A stretch of 64,000 nucleotides of DNA from Rhipidocladum racemiflorum (taxonomy: Eukaryota > Streptophyta > Magnoliopsida > Poales > Poaceae). Positions within the stretch are counted from its first letter, which is position 1; every line of letters begins with the position of its first letter. The notes beneath the pieces are model-generated. The model was not told where the DNA came from, ran no database searches, and worked only from the letters and a program-made list of their open reading frames with translations. Both the position numbers and the translations under genes were made by a program. The DNA is taken from positions 4,781,001-4,845,000 of the forward strand of contig CM070572.1 in assembly GCA_036346355.1 (NCBI GenBank). The letters run 5' to 3'. Positions 23,555 to 36,173 of the stretch are shown here, piece after piece.

Positions 23555-23566
23555 TCATGTATTTAG
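23555..23566 (-). promoter_or_regulatory. Possible TATA box of the GH9 gene
   Basis: CCTAAATACATG on the minus strand, about 120 bp upstream of the start codon, is the best TATA-like sequence in the short space between the gene and the LTR at 23672. Confidence 0.35.
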
Positions 23567-23671
23567 GAGACAACAGGGAGGTTGCAAAGTGTTTGGCTCA
23601 GAATGTTTTCAGTTTCAGGTCATCAGGGAATGCAGGTATAGGCGGTGGGCAGAGGATTTTCGTCTCTCTTT

Positions 23672-25262
23672 TGAAAAGATGAGAAAGTTGCCTAGAGGGG
23701 AGGGGTGAATAGGCAATTTAAAAATTAAACTAAATTTGTCGCAGCGGAAAGAGTATCGGAACTTCCGGTGTTGGATCAGAACTTCCGATTTAATCGGAAC
23801 TTCCGATACCAGTTTGGAATGTCCGATCGACTTTTGACACAAACAATTAACGACTAAAAACAATGAACTTGAGAAACAATCTAAGAGTGTTAGATCAAAG
23901 TAATAAGGAAACCAGCTTAAGTAAAGTAAAAGTAATGACACGGATTTGTTCCCGGAGTTCGGATTCTTGAAGGAATCCTACGTCTCCGTTGAGGAGGCTC
24001 CAAAGAGCCGGGTCTTTTCCAACCCTTTCCTCCCAAACCTCGGTCACACTTGGGGCTTGGTTCCACTATTGGTTCCTTTCCTTTCGGAGGCGGAGCCGGC
24101 CTTCACAAACTTCTCACGGCGTCCCACAATCCTTGGGAGCTCGTGAGCGACGCCTAACCGTCTAGGAGTCCTTCAACCTCCAAGAGAAACAAATGCACCG
24201 TTGATCGATCTTGGAGGAACACTCTAATGCTCGAGATGAATGACACTTGCTTTTCACTTCAAACTCTAGATCTCAACTATTGTCCTCACTCTCTAGATGA
24301 TCCCTAAGATCAAAGAGGAGGACTCAATAGAAAGCTAGAAGGTGCTCAAGATGCTCTAGAGTTCTGCCAACATGAGTGTGTTACCCTCAAATGAGAGAGG
24401 AGTGGGGTATTTATAGATTCTTGCAAAAACTAGCCGTTATACACCCACTCAGCTGCATATCGGAACTTCCGATATCAACATCGGAATGTCCGATATGTGC
24501 AAACAATCAGAACTCGAGCGCACTCCAACTGTCGAAAAAGGTGCATCGGAACTTCCGATGTTAGCATCGGAACTTCCGATGTTCCCAGAAAAGCACCTTG
24601 ACAAATGCTTCTAAGTCCATATCGGACTGTCCGATATAAACATCGGAACTTCTGACTTAACATCGGAATATCCGATCTAATATATCGGAATGTCCGATAC
24701 TTCCAGAGAGCTCCCTTTTTCAGGTTTGAACACATTGGAACTTCCGATGTCAAATATCGAAACTTCCGATATTTACAGAGAGCACCCTAGAAAGCTGTAG
24801 CAACGTATCGGAACTTCCGATCGAAAATATCGGAACTTCCGATACTTGTTCCACGCATCGGACTAAAGCAAGCATGCACATCGGAATGTCCGGTCACATC
24901 GGAACTTCCGATGTAATATCGGAATGTCCGACTTGTACTTTGATAAAAACACATTCCGGTGCATGCGCGGTGAGTTAGGGTCTCAACAAGAATTAAAGTA
25001 ACATTCATCTGAGCATAGAGACTATCCTAGATCATTTACGATGCATCCCTCTTAATAGTACGGCATTCCTACGACACAAAACATAGAAAATAGGAATACA
25101 ATGCCGTTTTACTCGGTTAAATTCGTTTGAGGGTATCCTTCGCATGTAGAAGATCTCACATTGAACCTTTTACCTGCTCATAAGCTCATTGAAGACATTA
25201 GTCTCTTTAATCGTTTGTCATTAATCAACCAAAATCAATTTGGGGGCCTAGATGCACTTTCA
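23672..25262. mobile_element. Solo-LTR-like element, copy 2, with TCGGAACTTCCGA palindromes
   Basis: 1591 bp, TGAAAAG to ACTTTCA, with perfect TCTTT duplications at 23667-23671 and 25263-25267. It shares the GTGAATAGGC box, the CTACGTCTCCGTTGAGGA box and the GGGGGCCTAGATG end with its relatives. About 20 near-perfect palindromes of the form ATCGGAACTTCCGAT lie at 23753-23832 and 24459-24930. Non-coding. Inserted in the GH9 promoter. Confidence 0.88.
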
Positions 25263-25267
25263 TCTTT

Positions 25268-26220
25268 AGTTGTCATGCATAGCAAGAAACTTTGTTATTT
25301 GCATTTGCATGATGAGGTTGATGATGTATGGATGCCATGCATGTCTTAGTTAGGTGATTATTATTCTTGATGTAGTTTTATATATCTTGATTACAATGTT
25401 AATGCAGTACTAGAACTTTTCGTTCCCAGGTTTTGCATGATATGAGCTGTTTAATGAGACTAGTTATCATCTGGCTCAATCCTTAAAATGCCCTCGGCTC
25501 CTACTCACTTGGCCGAACTCCGACACGAATATACAAGAGAAGCACACAAAAGAGATGTTAATTACTACAAACAAAACATCCGGATGATGTTTATCAAATC
25601 CCAAAATGAAAATCAAAACCCTATAATTAGAGTGCACAACCTGCATCGCTTGTGCTTGCTAAACTAAAGCCAATTCCTGGTGCCGAAATGTTGTTGCATT
25701 CGGTCATGCTACACAAGGAGCTCTACAGTTTACAAAAGCGTAAGAGTGCTGTCGATGTTTAGGAAACAACACAACTGAATAGCTCAACTTTTCAGCTGAA
25801 GAAGCATTCTCCATCGCCTTGTGGGATACCCTGTACAAACATATTTTGAAAAGTAAGCATTTGTGTGTAAAAAAGTGCTGCAATTCTATAGAACTCCTTT
25901 TCCCAACACTGGAGAGATCAATCACAAGAAGGCACTAACTAGGTAGGCAAATCAAGAGCAACATGCTCTCCTGAGAACATGGTCAAATTTGGGAAACCAA
26001 AGCCACTATAATTTTACCCCAAAACACACGTAATACACATGTAGTGTACACCATCTTTCCCACACAATCAAAATGCGTAGACAAAAAATAGCTTTGATGC
26101 CCAAATAGAAGTTGAAATAATTTACTATTTGCCTATCAATGTTGTTGGGGGAGGGTCTCCGCGCTACCTTGAGCCGACGATAACTCCGCCTAGGCAAGGC
26201 GCATTGAAGTGTGCCACAAC
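25268..26220. other. Intergenic, no gene seen
   Basis: Ordinary AT-rich sequence. The open frame at 25704-25925 on the minus strand has no recognisable domain. Confidence 0.4.
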
Positions 26221-26226
26221 TACTTC

Positions 26227-26640
26227 GGCAAGGCGCGGCATATTGGGAAATCCATCCCAGATCAGGTCCGGGGACTAACCACGGATGAGGTTTGAGGACC
26301 AATCTTGGCAAGGCATGACAATCGGAGGATCCACCCCGGATAAGGTTCGAGCACCAACCTCGACGAGGCAAGACACATCGGTGGATCCACCCTGTACAAG
26401 GTCCAGGGACCAATCTCGGGGTAGTACGAGGACCAACCTCGGCAAAGCATGGGTTATTGGGGGATCCACCCTGGACAAGGTCCAAGGACCAACCTTGGAC
26501 GAGGTCTGAGGACCAATCTTGGCGAAGCGTAACACATCATGGGAACCACCTCGGATGGGGTCTGTGGACCAACCTCGATGAAACGTGGCACATTATGAGA
26601 TCCACCCAGACTAGGTCCGAGAATCTAATCCAGATGAGGC
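26227..26640. repeat. Degenerate tandem repeat, units about 56-80 bp
   Basis: About six units, each with GGCAAGGC or GGCGAAGC, then GGATCCACCC, then AAGGTCCGGGGACCAA-like phrases. Longer units contain an extra GAGGTCTGAGGACCAATCTT sub-repeat. Open frames on both strands simply read through the repeat. This resembles non-coding repeats inside grass LTR elements. Confidence 0.75.
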
Positions 26641-26689
26641 CCCGGGTAGCCATGCACCGAGGTCACATTGACTCCTGTGTAGAAGGCAG

Positions 26690-27850
26690 ACAATGTCACT
26701 GTCGGTGTTTCGTGCACCGGCAATACGAATTTTTGGTTAGTGGGGGTCGCGCGCTCCCTTTCCTCGAATGGTTGACTCAGGAAGCCAGGGGTTTATACTG
26801 GTTCGGGCTGAATGTCCATACTCCAGTTCGAGTTGTCGGTGTGTATTGTTTTGCAAGGCGAACGATCGCCCAGTGGGTTACAGATGAGGCAGGGGTTCGA
26901 TTGATCGATCTCCCTGGTGCTCGGCGTTTTTTTTTAGTTCTATTGCTCGATCTCCCCTTGCCCCCGGAGTCCTGCCTCTCCTTATAGACCTGGAGGTGGC
27001 AGGTTACATGGGAGTTTGGAGAGAAAAAGGAAGGGGTACTGTATGCCTTGGAGTCTGGTCTTCTGTCTTGTCATCCGACCGGGCTCCGTCTACCCCCACG
27101 CCGGGTTGGTAGTCCTGCAGCAAGGGTCTTCATTGGCCGACAGGTGACGTCTTGCTCCGTCTGACGTCAGCTCCGGCAGTTGATTGTATTTGACCTCAGC
27201 TTGGCCTTGGGAGGGGGCGCTCTCCTCCGTGATGTGTCAGGATGATGGGACTGGGGCTTGACTTCATGGCACGTCCTCTGACATCCTCGGGAAGGGACCG
27301 CCTACCTGCACGGACGTCGAAGGGCGCCGCGCATGCAGGCGATTGACTGACGTCGGTAGCTGGTCTTGACCCTTCGACCGCTGGTGGAGCCGACCGACCG
27401 CGCGCTCCGACCTAAGGGGTCGGAGTCAGCCGACCACCCGGGGCTGGTTCTAAACAGGGCCAGGCCCACTCTTTATGGCCCATGGGCCTTTCGCCAGAAC
27501 TGGGCTTCTAAGGAGGTCAGCCCGTTCGTGGTTCCGGGCTGATGGGGGTACCCATGGTATGTGTACTCGTCAGTCACAAATCTCAGACTGGTAGGACTTG
27601 CTTGACACAATGGATGAAAGTACCCCTTGACACAAGCTAGGATATAAGGGCAAAAATGTAACTTCAAGCGCTCTCCTCTGTAAACAGAACCCTTGTAAAT
27701 GAGGAGACCACTTGTAACTACACACATGCAATAAATTCGTATGATCTCTTATGTGTGATTATCGTTGAGTCTCCCCATAATCCTCGATTGACGCATTCGA
27801 CTAGGGGTGCCTATAAGTTTAATGTCCGTTCTTGTATCGACGACAAATGC
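26690..27850. mobile_element. Probable LTR-like fragment, GC-rich
   Basis: Starts TGTCGGTGTTTCG near 26701 and could end CGACGACA near 27855, a TGTCG/CGACA pair. It includes phrases common in grass LTRs (TATACTGGTTCGGGCTGAATGTCC, GTACCCATGGTA) split here by position only. No target duplication, polypurine tract or primer site was found next to it, so borders and class are tentative. No coding content. Confidence 0.35.
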
Positions 27851-28094
27851 TATAATGTATAACATATTGGCCTAGCTCAACAAAACAGGAGGGGAGGGGA
27901 TGGCTTGGTAATTAGGGTTTTCTTTAAGGGCTCCCCGTATGATATTGACCGTTCAATTTCGATCCGACGTAATGAATCCTTTTCGCTGGCATGGTCCGCG
28001 TGGGTGGACACCTCTTTTCTATGAGGGAAAGAAATAAGAGAGGCAGATGAATCAACACCACTATCTTCTTTTTAAGTAGTAAAGAAATGTACTA

Positions 28095-28367
28095 CTCCCT
28101 CTGTCCCCTAATATAAGTCCATAGTCCACCGTACATACAGACCAGAGAAACACTATACCTAAGAAAAAGTTAATGCTATTGGACCATGTATACCCCCATT
28201 AAATGGCATACTAAAACTATCTATCCACTTTTTCAACATTAAAAGAGAGGTATATGGTGGAAATTTGCAATAATTGCACCTTTTATCTTCTTAGTGGACT
28301 TATATTATAGGACGATACCTTCCAAGAATGAGGACTTATATTGCAGAACAGCGAGAGTACCGAGTAC
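28095..28367. mobile_element. Stowaway-type MITE (degenerate right end)
   Basis: CTCCCTCTGTCCCCTAATA at the left and an imperfect complement (GAACAGCGAGAG) at the right, with TA on both sides (28093-28094, 28368-28369). 273 bp, AT-rich core. Confidence 0.7.
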
Positions 28368-28369
28368 TA

Positions 28370-30071
28370 ATTAATGAAACTAAGTAAATTTGGAAAACGA
28401 AACATATTTTATCATAACCTTAAAAATCCACATAGTTCAGTTTGCATTTCACGGAACCACAGGTACCTCACAACATTTCAATAAACCCTGTAATCATCAG
28501 CTATCGCTAAATGCAACAAAATCTAATAGGTGGATGGGATCCACATGTGCATAATTGACGTGAGATCTACCGGTCAGTGAACGAAATATGTGTAGTTTTT
28601 TTTTTTTCATAGTTATGCTTAAATATGTGCAACTCCATGATATTTACTCAATGTAATATAAATTGCCAACAAAATCGTGTCATCTCCCGATCTCTTGTGG
28701 GGAAAAAAAATAAATTGCTCATTTTGAAAGTCACGAAATTATGAAAAAGAAAAACAAAGATAAATATAATGTAGTTTGTCCATTGTATTTTAGACTTGTT
28801 TCTAAGGCTCATCTACGAAGGGTACAATGCTACCACCTTTCATCTAATTAAACATCTAAACAGGTGTATGCGGACATATAAAGGGCACGGTCATGCATGG
28901 AAGTAAATTTATAAATTTTGCCATTCATTAATCAACGGTAACAAACTCAAGGTCTCTCTTTAGCAGTAGAAACTAGAAAGTTAAGTTAGCTTGACACGAG
29001 TGAAAGAACTCAAAACAAGTTTCAGGACATTAGAAATGATAGGATGCCGCTCAAAACAGCCTGAAAAATGTTTTAATACTGAGCAGTGCTTCTATGTGTT
29101 CCTAAATTGCGCAAATATTGAAGCAGGTTAGCAGTGGAGGAGCGGACACTTGCATTTGCACCTAGAAACTAATTGCACAGATTGTGAAGCAACACTCTTA
29201 CTTGCTAATAGTAGAGTGCAGGGTGGTTGCACATAGAAACTAATTGCACAAATTTGTACGTTTCCTTTTTTGAGAACGGAAGCACATCTCTGTAATATTC
29301 CAGCACAGGATTGTGCTCCTTTGCACTGCTTTGCCAAATAGCATAAATGGCAAATTGATCTGTAGGCAGACCTGAAAAATGTGAGTCGTCTGAAATTCTG
29401 TTTCATCATCAGCATTTTGGACATAAGTACACAAGCAAGTTGACTAAAGAAAAAAAAAAGGGTCCCCAAATGTTGTTTCGTTACCAGCGTACATTCAGCA
29501 TTGTTACTGTGCAAAAACCTGCAAAGAGTGCCGTGACACCCCTTGACACCAAGTTGATCATATAAGAAAACCCAGTGTGCAGCACGGGTAAAAAAAGGTT
29601 CTCTACAAGCTAATTTGCTGTTCTCATCAAAGCAGATGTGCAGGCAAGAATCCCATTCGTTATTGATCTCATGAGGAATTAATCATTTATATTCAGCTTT
29701 GCTAAATGGAACTGGGCAGATTAGTTTAAACAATAGTATGGCCATTAAATAAATAAAGCTGGGTGCCTCGTTTTATAGATGGGATAAAGACACATTCTCT
29801 TTTACGACTTCCAACTTAATCATTATACATGATACATGGCAAGGAAATATCAAAAAGCCAATCCATATGAAAAAGCATGGAGGCATTTGCTCAGGAGAAA
29901 GATGCAGAACTTCTCTCTGTGTTGGAAACTTTGCCTGTTTAGTTTACAAGTTACAGATCTACCACTATACATACAATTAATCTTCTCCTAGTTTCCTGTT
30001 TGTAAATGTTCCTCCCCCCGTATAGAAGAATGAAATAATTCCGACCTGTCTGCCATTTAATTTCCATTTCC
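28370..30071. other. 3' flank of the FAP2-like gene
   Basis: AT-rich sequence. The part nearest 30071 is the likely 3' untranslated region. No second gene is supported; the 128-codon frame at 29128-29514 on the minus strand shows no known domain. Confidence 0.4.
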
Positions 30072-32698
30072 CTAGCATCTTCTAATGAGTCCAGCCACAT
30101 TCTGCGCAATGTCTTGTTTGGTCTCCAGCGAAACAGGTAGGTCACCAATGTACATATCGAAGAAAGCCTCTGTTCATAAAGTGCGGTTTTAATAAACAAC
30201 GTTTGCTCAGAATAACTCTAAAACTTAATTGCTCAATGATCTATAATTCTGCAAGAATTTTTTCTGGAAACTGAAGTGAATGCATGATACACAATGTCTT
30301 GACTTTAGCAAGTATACACTTACTGCAAAGATCTTTGCTCTTGACAGCACCAATTAGATTGCCATCAACTGCAGACAGATGTTCTTTGTGAAGATATGTT
30401 GTGGTGGAAAAGAATTCAAAGCATACAGAAAGAATCAGTCGTGTGGTACTAACTTTCAGTTATTAGCTGGCCATCAGATGTTTGACGGAAGTCAATCTTT
30501 GTACCCTGCAGTTATACCAAGTTTAATATCTTACACCCAAAAGTGCCATTTTGTAGAGACCAGATATAACATAGAAACTTACTGCAGATATACGGATGCC
30601 TTCACTGAAATAAGAACCAAATGTCTTCAAGCAATGATAATCAGTATTAGGATTCATCTGGTTTGAGAAAGTAAACAGAAAAGCTCTGTTAAGCGTATAT
30701 AGTTAGCAGTTAGCGAAGAATATTAAACTAGTTGCTGAATTAACAAGTACCTTTTGCAATCGGAAGCAAAGAGACTTCTCAAATGCACTAAAAAGTATGT
30801 AAAAACAAATAATTAACTTCAATCTAGCATAGATCATATCTTTTGAACCACAGATAAAGATAAGAATGTGTTACTGTTAGCACAAGAAAATAAGAATACT
30901 TACTCTCGCACTGTGCCAATGTTAAGGCCATTGTAGCTAACTACCAGCCTGACTGTCATATGAATATTTTCCCTGGACAACATGACGAGTATAATGCAAA
31001 TTTTATTTAATTGAGAGGCAAATGGAATGCAGATATCAAATCAGTGCAGGTTTGGAGTAGTTCCAGAAACCCTCTATACATAGCAGCACCTATTTTTTTA
31101 TGACCCCTACAGTTCTGCCAGATTACTTAACTAGCATAAGAGCTTACACAATTGTTACATATATAGAGGCTAGGTAAGTGACAGAATTCGAGAAAGATGT
31201 TCATAGAAGGAATTTTTGTGAACACAGGTAAATGATCAAGAGAGAATGCACACCTCAGAAGATCTTCATAGAAATCTGGGTGATCCTTCAGCTCGGCAAC
31301 CGGAACAGAAGCATACTTCGGACCCAGCTTCTTGCAAATAGAATCTGGTTGTATATCTATGAGAACACAGCATCAGTAACCTAAAGGAACATCCTTTAAG
31401 CAGTACCCAGCCTGCTAACAGTTCATAAGTAATAGCAGCAAAATGAGAATTTAGTTTACTCACATAATCCAAATGCATAGAGATTTAGATTTTTGACCCT
31501 CATTATTCGCATGCTTCTGAAACCCATCCCGACAAGCACCTGAAAATTTGACCGTTAGTTGAACTTATCAAATGGGGTGGTCAAGGCCTAAGCAACATTA
31601 TAGATTTGGTATAAAACACTGTGACACTATATTAAAAAAATAACTATACATAGTTAACTTATCATATATGTATTAGGTACTAGTTTAGGATTTTACAGCT
31701 GCTAGTGCCATATCAACCACCACAATGTCACAGGCAATGGCAATAGTGAAGGCTATAATCCTGATGAAAACATTTCTTATGTCATAAGAACAAATTGGTA
31801 CAGCAAATAATTATCAACAAAAGACAGTTGGAAAAAGGACCTCTGCAGTTGGATTGGAATTATCATCAAGAAGAAAAGGGAACTTGATCCCAGTTTTTGG
31901 TTCCGTCACATCTTCTGGCATGATTATTCTTGGCACAGCAACACAAGCACAACCTGGACGGTTTTCCTCCAAATAAGGCTGATCTAAAGGTCCTCTGATA
32001 TGGCCACCATTTTTTCCCAATGTCATTGACTCTGCAAGCATCTTTGGCGATCTTGTCCATGCATGAAATGACCAGTCAACAAAGAACAATTTGAATGAAA
32101 ACCAAAACTATAGGATCAAACCAAATGGAAAAAGGAAGCACTGGCAATGCAAAACCAATGTATAATAAAAGGAACCTTACATGTTTTCAAATGGTGGTAT
32201 TACAGTAGCAGCAGCTAGCATAAGAATGTTACAGGCATGGCGCTCCTCCACCTCATTCCACAGTCGTCCAAATGTTGCATTTGAAAGTCTTGCTAAAAGC
32301 ATTTGTATAGCGTGCTCTTCTCTTGCTTGAGAACCAAACTGCAATCCAGCCAAATGCTGCATGCAAGAGGTTACTTGCTTTATTTGTGACCAACCGGCTC
32401 TTGAACTTGATCCTGCAATAGCAGACAACCGACGGAAAATCTTGGGATTTGACGCTCTAGAAAGCCAGATATAGAAGGCTCCAGCAAACTTGTTGAAGCA
32501 GCTGAATGCTTCCTGAAATGCTCCACTTCCTGTAGAACATATATGCCTCGGATGCTGAAAGGAACTCTCGACTAATGTTCCAACTTGTGATATCAATCCT
32601 AACCCGATATCATGAGATATTGGAAAGTCTACTGAGAGCTTATGCAGGTGTCCTGCGTTATGATCAAGCTTGGAGAAAATTGACAAATCAGGTTTCAT
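30072..32698 (-). CDS. FAP2: Chalcone-isomerase-fold fatty-acid-binding protein, FAP2 type
   Basis: Ten coding exons on the minus strand: 32698-32181, 32051-31841, 31539-31464, 31356-31254, 30972-30904, 30787-30751, 30657-30583, 30505-30454, 30368-30324 and 30169-30072. They sum to 1284 nt, or 427 residues, with every junction in frame. Residues 1-243 form the FAP2-specific N-terminal region (AGAFYIWLSRASNPK, GRLWNEVEERHACN). Residues 244-427 form the CHI-like fold (VGMGFRSMRI, FGLYIQPDSICKKLG, GLNIGTVRDAFEKSL, LITEIDGNLIGAVKSKDLC, AFFDMYIGDLPVS). FAP proteins bind fatty acids in plastids and do not act as true chalcone isomerases; that role is taken from Arabidopsis. The donor at 31841 (GAG|GTCC) is weak but the frame demands it. 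The start is the first ATG after an in-frame stop in a probable 5' exon boundary near 32706. A longer N-terminus through the exon at about 33.6 kb is not excluded. Confidence 0.88.
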
Positions 32699-33099
32699 AG
32701 TGAAATCACTTGGAAAATATGGCAAATGCAGAAGACTTCAAACCAAGTCGGGGAGTTTATCAGCAGGAAATCTCAGTCAAATCTGTCAATTGGAACAAAT
32801 GAACTGAATCAAAACGCACTGATATCAATAAGTGAATTCAACGCGTGCTCAGACAACAGTCTTACACCAGCATTTGCGAGTGGACCTGAATGTGTACGAG
32901 TTAATCCCCATCTCACCCATCAAACTCTCTTGCCAAATTACTTTATAATCTGTTCTAATTTTACACTGCACTTCAAGAAATCACTCTTTCACCACACATC
33001 AATTAATGATTTTTACTCCTTAGCATTCACCATAGCTCACATGCTAATGCGATAAATAATAATCTCAAAACAGCAATTGGAGCTCCTGAAGTTGCCTTT

Positions 33100-33182
33100 T
33101 TACGCCCGTTACAAAATAACCCCCTGAATTTTACGCCCGTTACAAAATAACCCCCTGAAACACGCACACGCACACGCACACA
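33100..33182. repeat. Direct duplication plus CACACG microsatellite in the FAP2-like first intron
   Basis: A unit ending TTACAAAATAACCCCCTGAA occurs twice in tandem (about 31 bp each, 33100-33160), followed by ACGCACACGCACACGCACAC. Confidence 0.8.
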
Positions 33183-33552
33183 TGATCTCAATATTGCGAA
33201 CGAAAATACGGAAAACAGAAAGCAGCTACATACAAAACGGTTCTGACTAGATCAAAATTGAATTCCACCTTTTTACAGAAATCCACAAGCCCAATGCCCA
33301 AAAACGCCCGAATCAACACCAAACATACCATGATCTACCGATTTCCACCGGATTCACATACAACACCAATCCATCACAAGCCGCCAATCGTAATGCCATC
33401 CAACCTCACCTCGAAACACCAACCAAATTCCCCCAAAAAACCAACCTTCCCCCCCACAAAATCCACAAACCGCCCGCATTCGCGATTCCACCGATCCACA
33501 ACGAAAACCACGCATAAAAAGGGGGGAGAACAGCTCGAGGAAGCGCCAAACC

Positions 33553-33800
33553 TGGCCGCTCCAAATCGCGCGACGGCAGATCGGAGAGGAGGCGCAGCGC
33601 GAGCACGGAAGGGGTAGGGAATGCGTGCTGGCAGAGTGGGAGGAGGAGGCCTAGGGTTCCGTGCCTTGGCCGGCTGGTGTTTCCTTGGATTCGGGTGCTA
33701 CTGCTGCCCAGGCAATCCAAAACCAAGGAAATGGGGGAGGTGAAAAACCGAAAGCAACCGGCTTCCCTTCCGTATTAACTCGGCAGCTCTCCGCCCGTGG
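33553..33800 (-). other. Probable non-coding first exon and promoter of the FAP2-like gene
   Basis: GC-rich block with a good donor (GCCAG|GTTTGG) at 33552, upstream of the coding exons and on the same strand. The upstream border is not visible. Frames within it do not continue into the coding exon at 32698. Confidence 0.5.
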
Positions 33801-33879
33801 GAGGAGAGCAACACGTGCGCGCCTGCCCTGGTTCAGCCTCAGGCTCCGCATGGTTTATAGTGTTTAAAGGGGAAAAGGG

Positions 33880-35640
33880 GTAACTAAACCCTTTTTCATG
33901 TCAGTCCTCCTGTCGCATCAAAACTCTTTTTAAAAACCAAACTTAGCCCGAGGCTAGCTCCAAAAGCCTATTATGCCTTGCACAAAATAATTGTATTATT
34001 GTTAGTCTTGGCCTGGTCACGCTGGTTCAATCTAACTCCTCAATCCTATCTATGCCCTTTCTGCCTTCTCTCCCAATAACAACATCCTTATCTACCAATA
34101 ATAACACCCTTATAAGAAATTTTGGATGCCAACTAGAGCCTCCGCGTCATTCCCTACCGGTTTTGCAAAAAAGCTCATCGGCTTCCTCCAAATTACGGGT
34201 AGATTCCTGTAAAATTACAAAAAAACCCTCAAAAAAATTTTATATATTTTTAGCTCAAACATATGAGAGTAATTTTTTTTTCCCAAAATAGACCGTGTGT
34301 TCTTTCGAATAGCGTTTAGGTCCCTCATTCGTTGTTTTACGCAAGAAAACTCCCGTTAAATACAAATCTCGAACGAGTCATTTTCTAATTTTTCGGAATA
34401 ACGTTTAGGTAAAAAAAACGAATAGGTCCCCGTTCCTTGCGTCTGAGTCCTTTCTCCGTTTTTCCAAAAAAAAAACAATTTTATCAAGAGAGATATGTGT
34501 GCAGCTCTATTTCTAGAGTTTTTTTTTTTTGCGGCTCAATCTCTAATATTTTCCAAAACATGTATTATTACCCGGTGAACGTATAGGGTGTTAAACTCGG
34601 CATCTATAAATTTTTTTTGCAACTCAAAATCCAATATTTTCCGGAGCATGTATTATTCATTTTTTTTTGTAAAAGGCATGTTGTTACGCAAATTCGGTGA
34701 CGGTTCCTACCTACCGTATTTTTTTTGAAAAAAAAAAACAAGAGAACAAAAAAATGCTTAGATCTTCCTACCTTTTTTCAGAAAAAAAAACTTAGATCAA
34801 ATTTCGCACAGCGTGGCAACGCGCGTAACCCTACCTAGTTCATCTTATGTGCTGTAACCTCCAAGCTCTCGCCCAATGCACCATCCTCTCTGCCGTCAAC
34901 ATTCACCTATCTGGCTTCTTACCTTGCAAAATTATGCCTGTCTCTACCTCCTTGGCTAGTTGCAATTACCATCTCGCTCTCTCACTTCGAGCAGCTCTTC
35001 CAAGATCCTTTGTCGGTGGTTGAGCGATGCCCTGTCCTTCTTGCCTCTCACATTTTTGCTGCGGATTGCGCAAATCGACTTACCAAGAGTATTAAAAAAT
35101 TATTATGTTTTAAGAACAAACCCAAATATACAAAATGTTAGTGACTTGAATGCAAATAGGTCCAATCTTACTTTGTTGGGACCAGGGTTAACCCTTTTTT
35201 TACAATAGATAATCGAACTCCTCCCAGTACTGATTTTCGTCAAAAAATCGCTAGAAAATCATAAAAAAAATCGCATGGTTTCGAAATTCTAACTTTTTAA
35301 AAAAATTCAAAAAATTATGATTTTCTTTCGATTTTCACCGATTTTCTTCCGATTATCTCGATTTTCAGCTGATTTTCACCGATTATCCAATATTTACACC
35401 GCATATTTTTTTTAATTTTTGAATTTTTTTTAATTTAATCGGTTTATCCCCGGTTTTAGATGCCGTACCCTACCGATATATCTGAAAATCACGATTTTTA
35501 CATGAAAATCGCAGAAATTGTGAACCCTGGTCGGGACTCGGGAGAAGGTTTCGTAAAACCGGGGTGGGGAATCACAGGATAAGCTGGAACTGCAAGCCTG
35601 CAAGAGGCCCAGTGGGTAGACGCGGAGCGCTAACGGCCGT
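33880..35640. other. AT-rich intergenic DNA with homopolymer runs
   Basis: Many A and T runs of 8-10 bases. From 35210 to 35520 there are repeated GATTTTC and GAAAATC phrases in both orientations. No gene and no clear element termini. Confidence 0.45.
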
Positions 35641-35646
35641 CGAGTT

Positions 35647-35866
35647 TGTTAGACAACCTCGCTATCGAATAGTCCGGGGTTGCCTAATAGATCTAAACTG
35701 GAGAATAGAGAGAGAGGGAGAGAGACACAATATGAGGAGGAACTGCTCTGCTTTACTATTCTCATTGCTTGTCTGTACAAAGGGGTAGCCTCTGCCTCCT
35801 ATATATAGCGGTTCTGCTAGAGATAAGGAAGAGTCCATATAGGATACGTTAATCGGTTTCCTAACA
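35647..35866 (-). repeat. LTR of copia element B (3' LTR in element sense)
   Basis: 220 bp, TGTTAGACAACC to GGTTTCCTAACA. Four transitions separate it from 41348-41567. Contains CTATATATAG, a likely TATA box. Confidence 0.95.
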
Positions 35867-35875
35867 CTCCCCCTT
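35867..35875 (-). promoter_or_regulatory. Polypurine tract of copia element B
   Basis: AAGGGGGAG on the minus strand, directly abutting the 3' LTR. Confidence 0.85.
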
Positions 35876-36173
35876 GGACTCTTCACTGCGAGATGCATAT
35901 GCCTCATTAAAACTCCATAAAAACCCAGTGGGAAAAAAATAATTGGAGAAAGAGTACATAGCACACGCTTGTTGTGTTGCACGGATTGCCTCATCAAAAA
36001 CCTTATGTAAGAAAACTTCAATGAAAAACTTACTTAAGGAAAAGAGTACAATCCACCCAAACTTCAATGTTAATCTTCAAGATTCATGTTGGGTACTTCA
36101 AACTTCATTTTCAAGATTTATGTAGGAGTATGTGAAAATTCTCCCCCTGAAATCTGCACTTCTCTAAGTCTCA

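Noticed and set aside
24459..24930. Regularly spaced short repeats resembling a CRISPR array
   Set aside because: Units are palindromes with variable centres and irregular spacing, in a plant LTR-like element; no cas genes and wrong kingdom.
26006..26485. 159-codon frame with repeating GPW and DPP phrases
   Set aside because: Reads through a degenerate DNA tandem repeat; both strands are open, as expected from the repeat rather than a gene.
26701..27855. Complete solo LTR from TGTCGG to CGACGACA
   Set aside because: The flanking five bases (GTCAC and AATGC) do not match and no primer site or polypurine tract adjoins; kept only as a low-confidence fragment.
29128..29514. 128-codon frame on the minus strand as a separate gene
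   Set aside because: No domain; it lies downstream of the FAP2-like stop codon in AT-rich sequence and is likely untranslated or intergenic.
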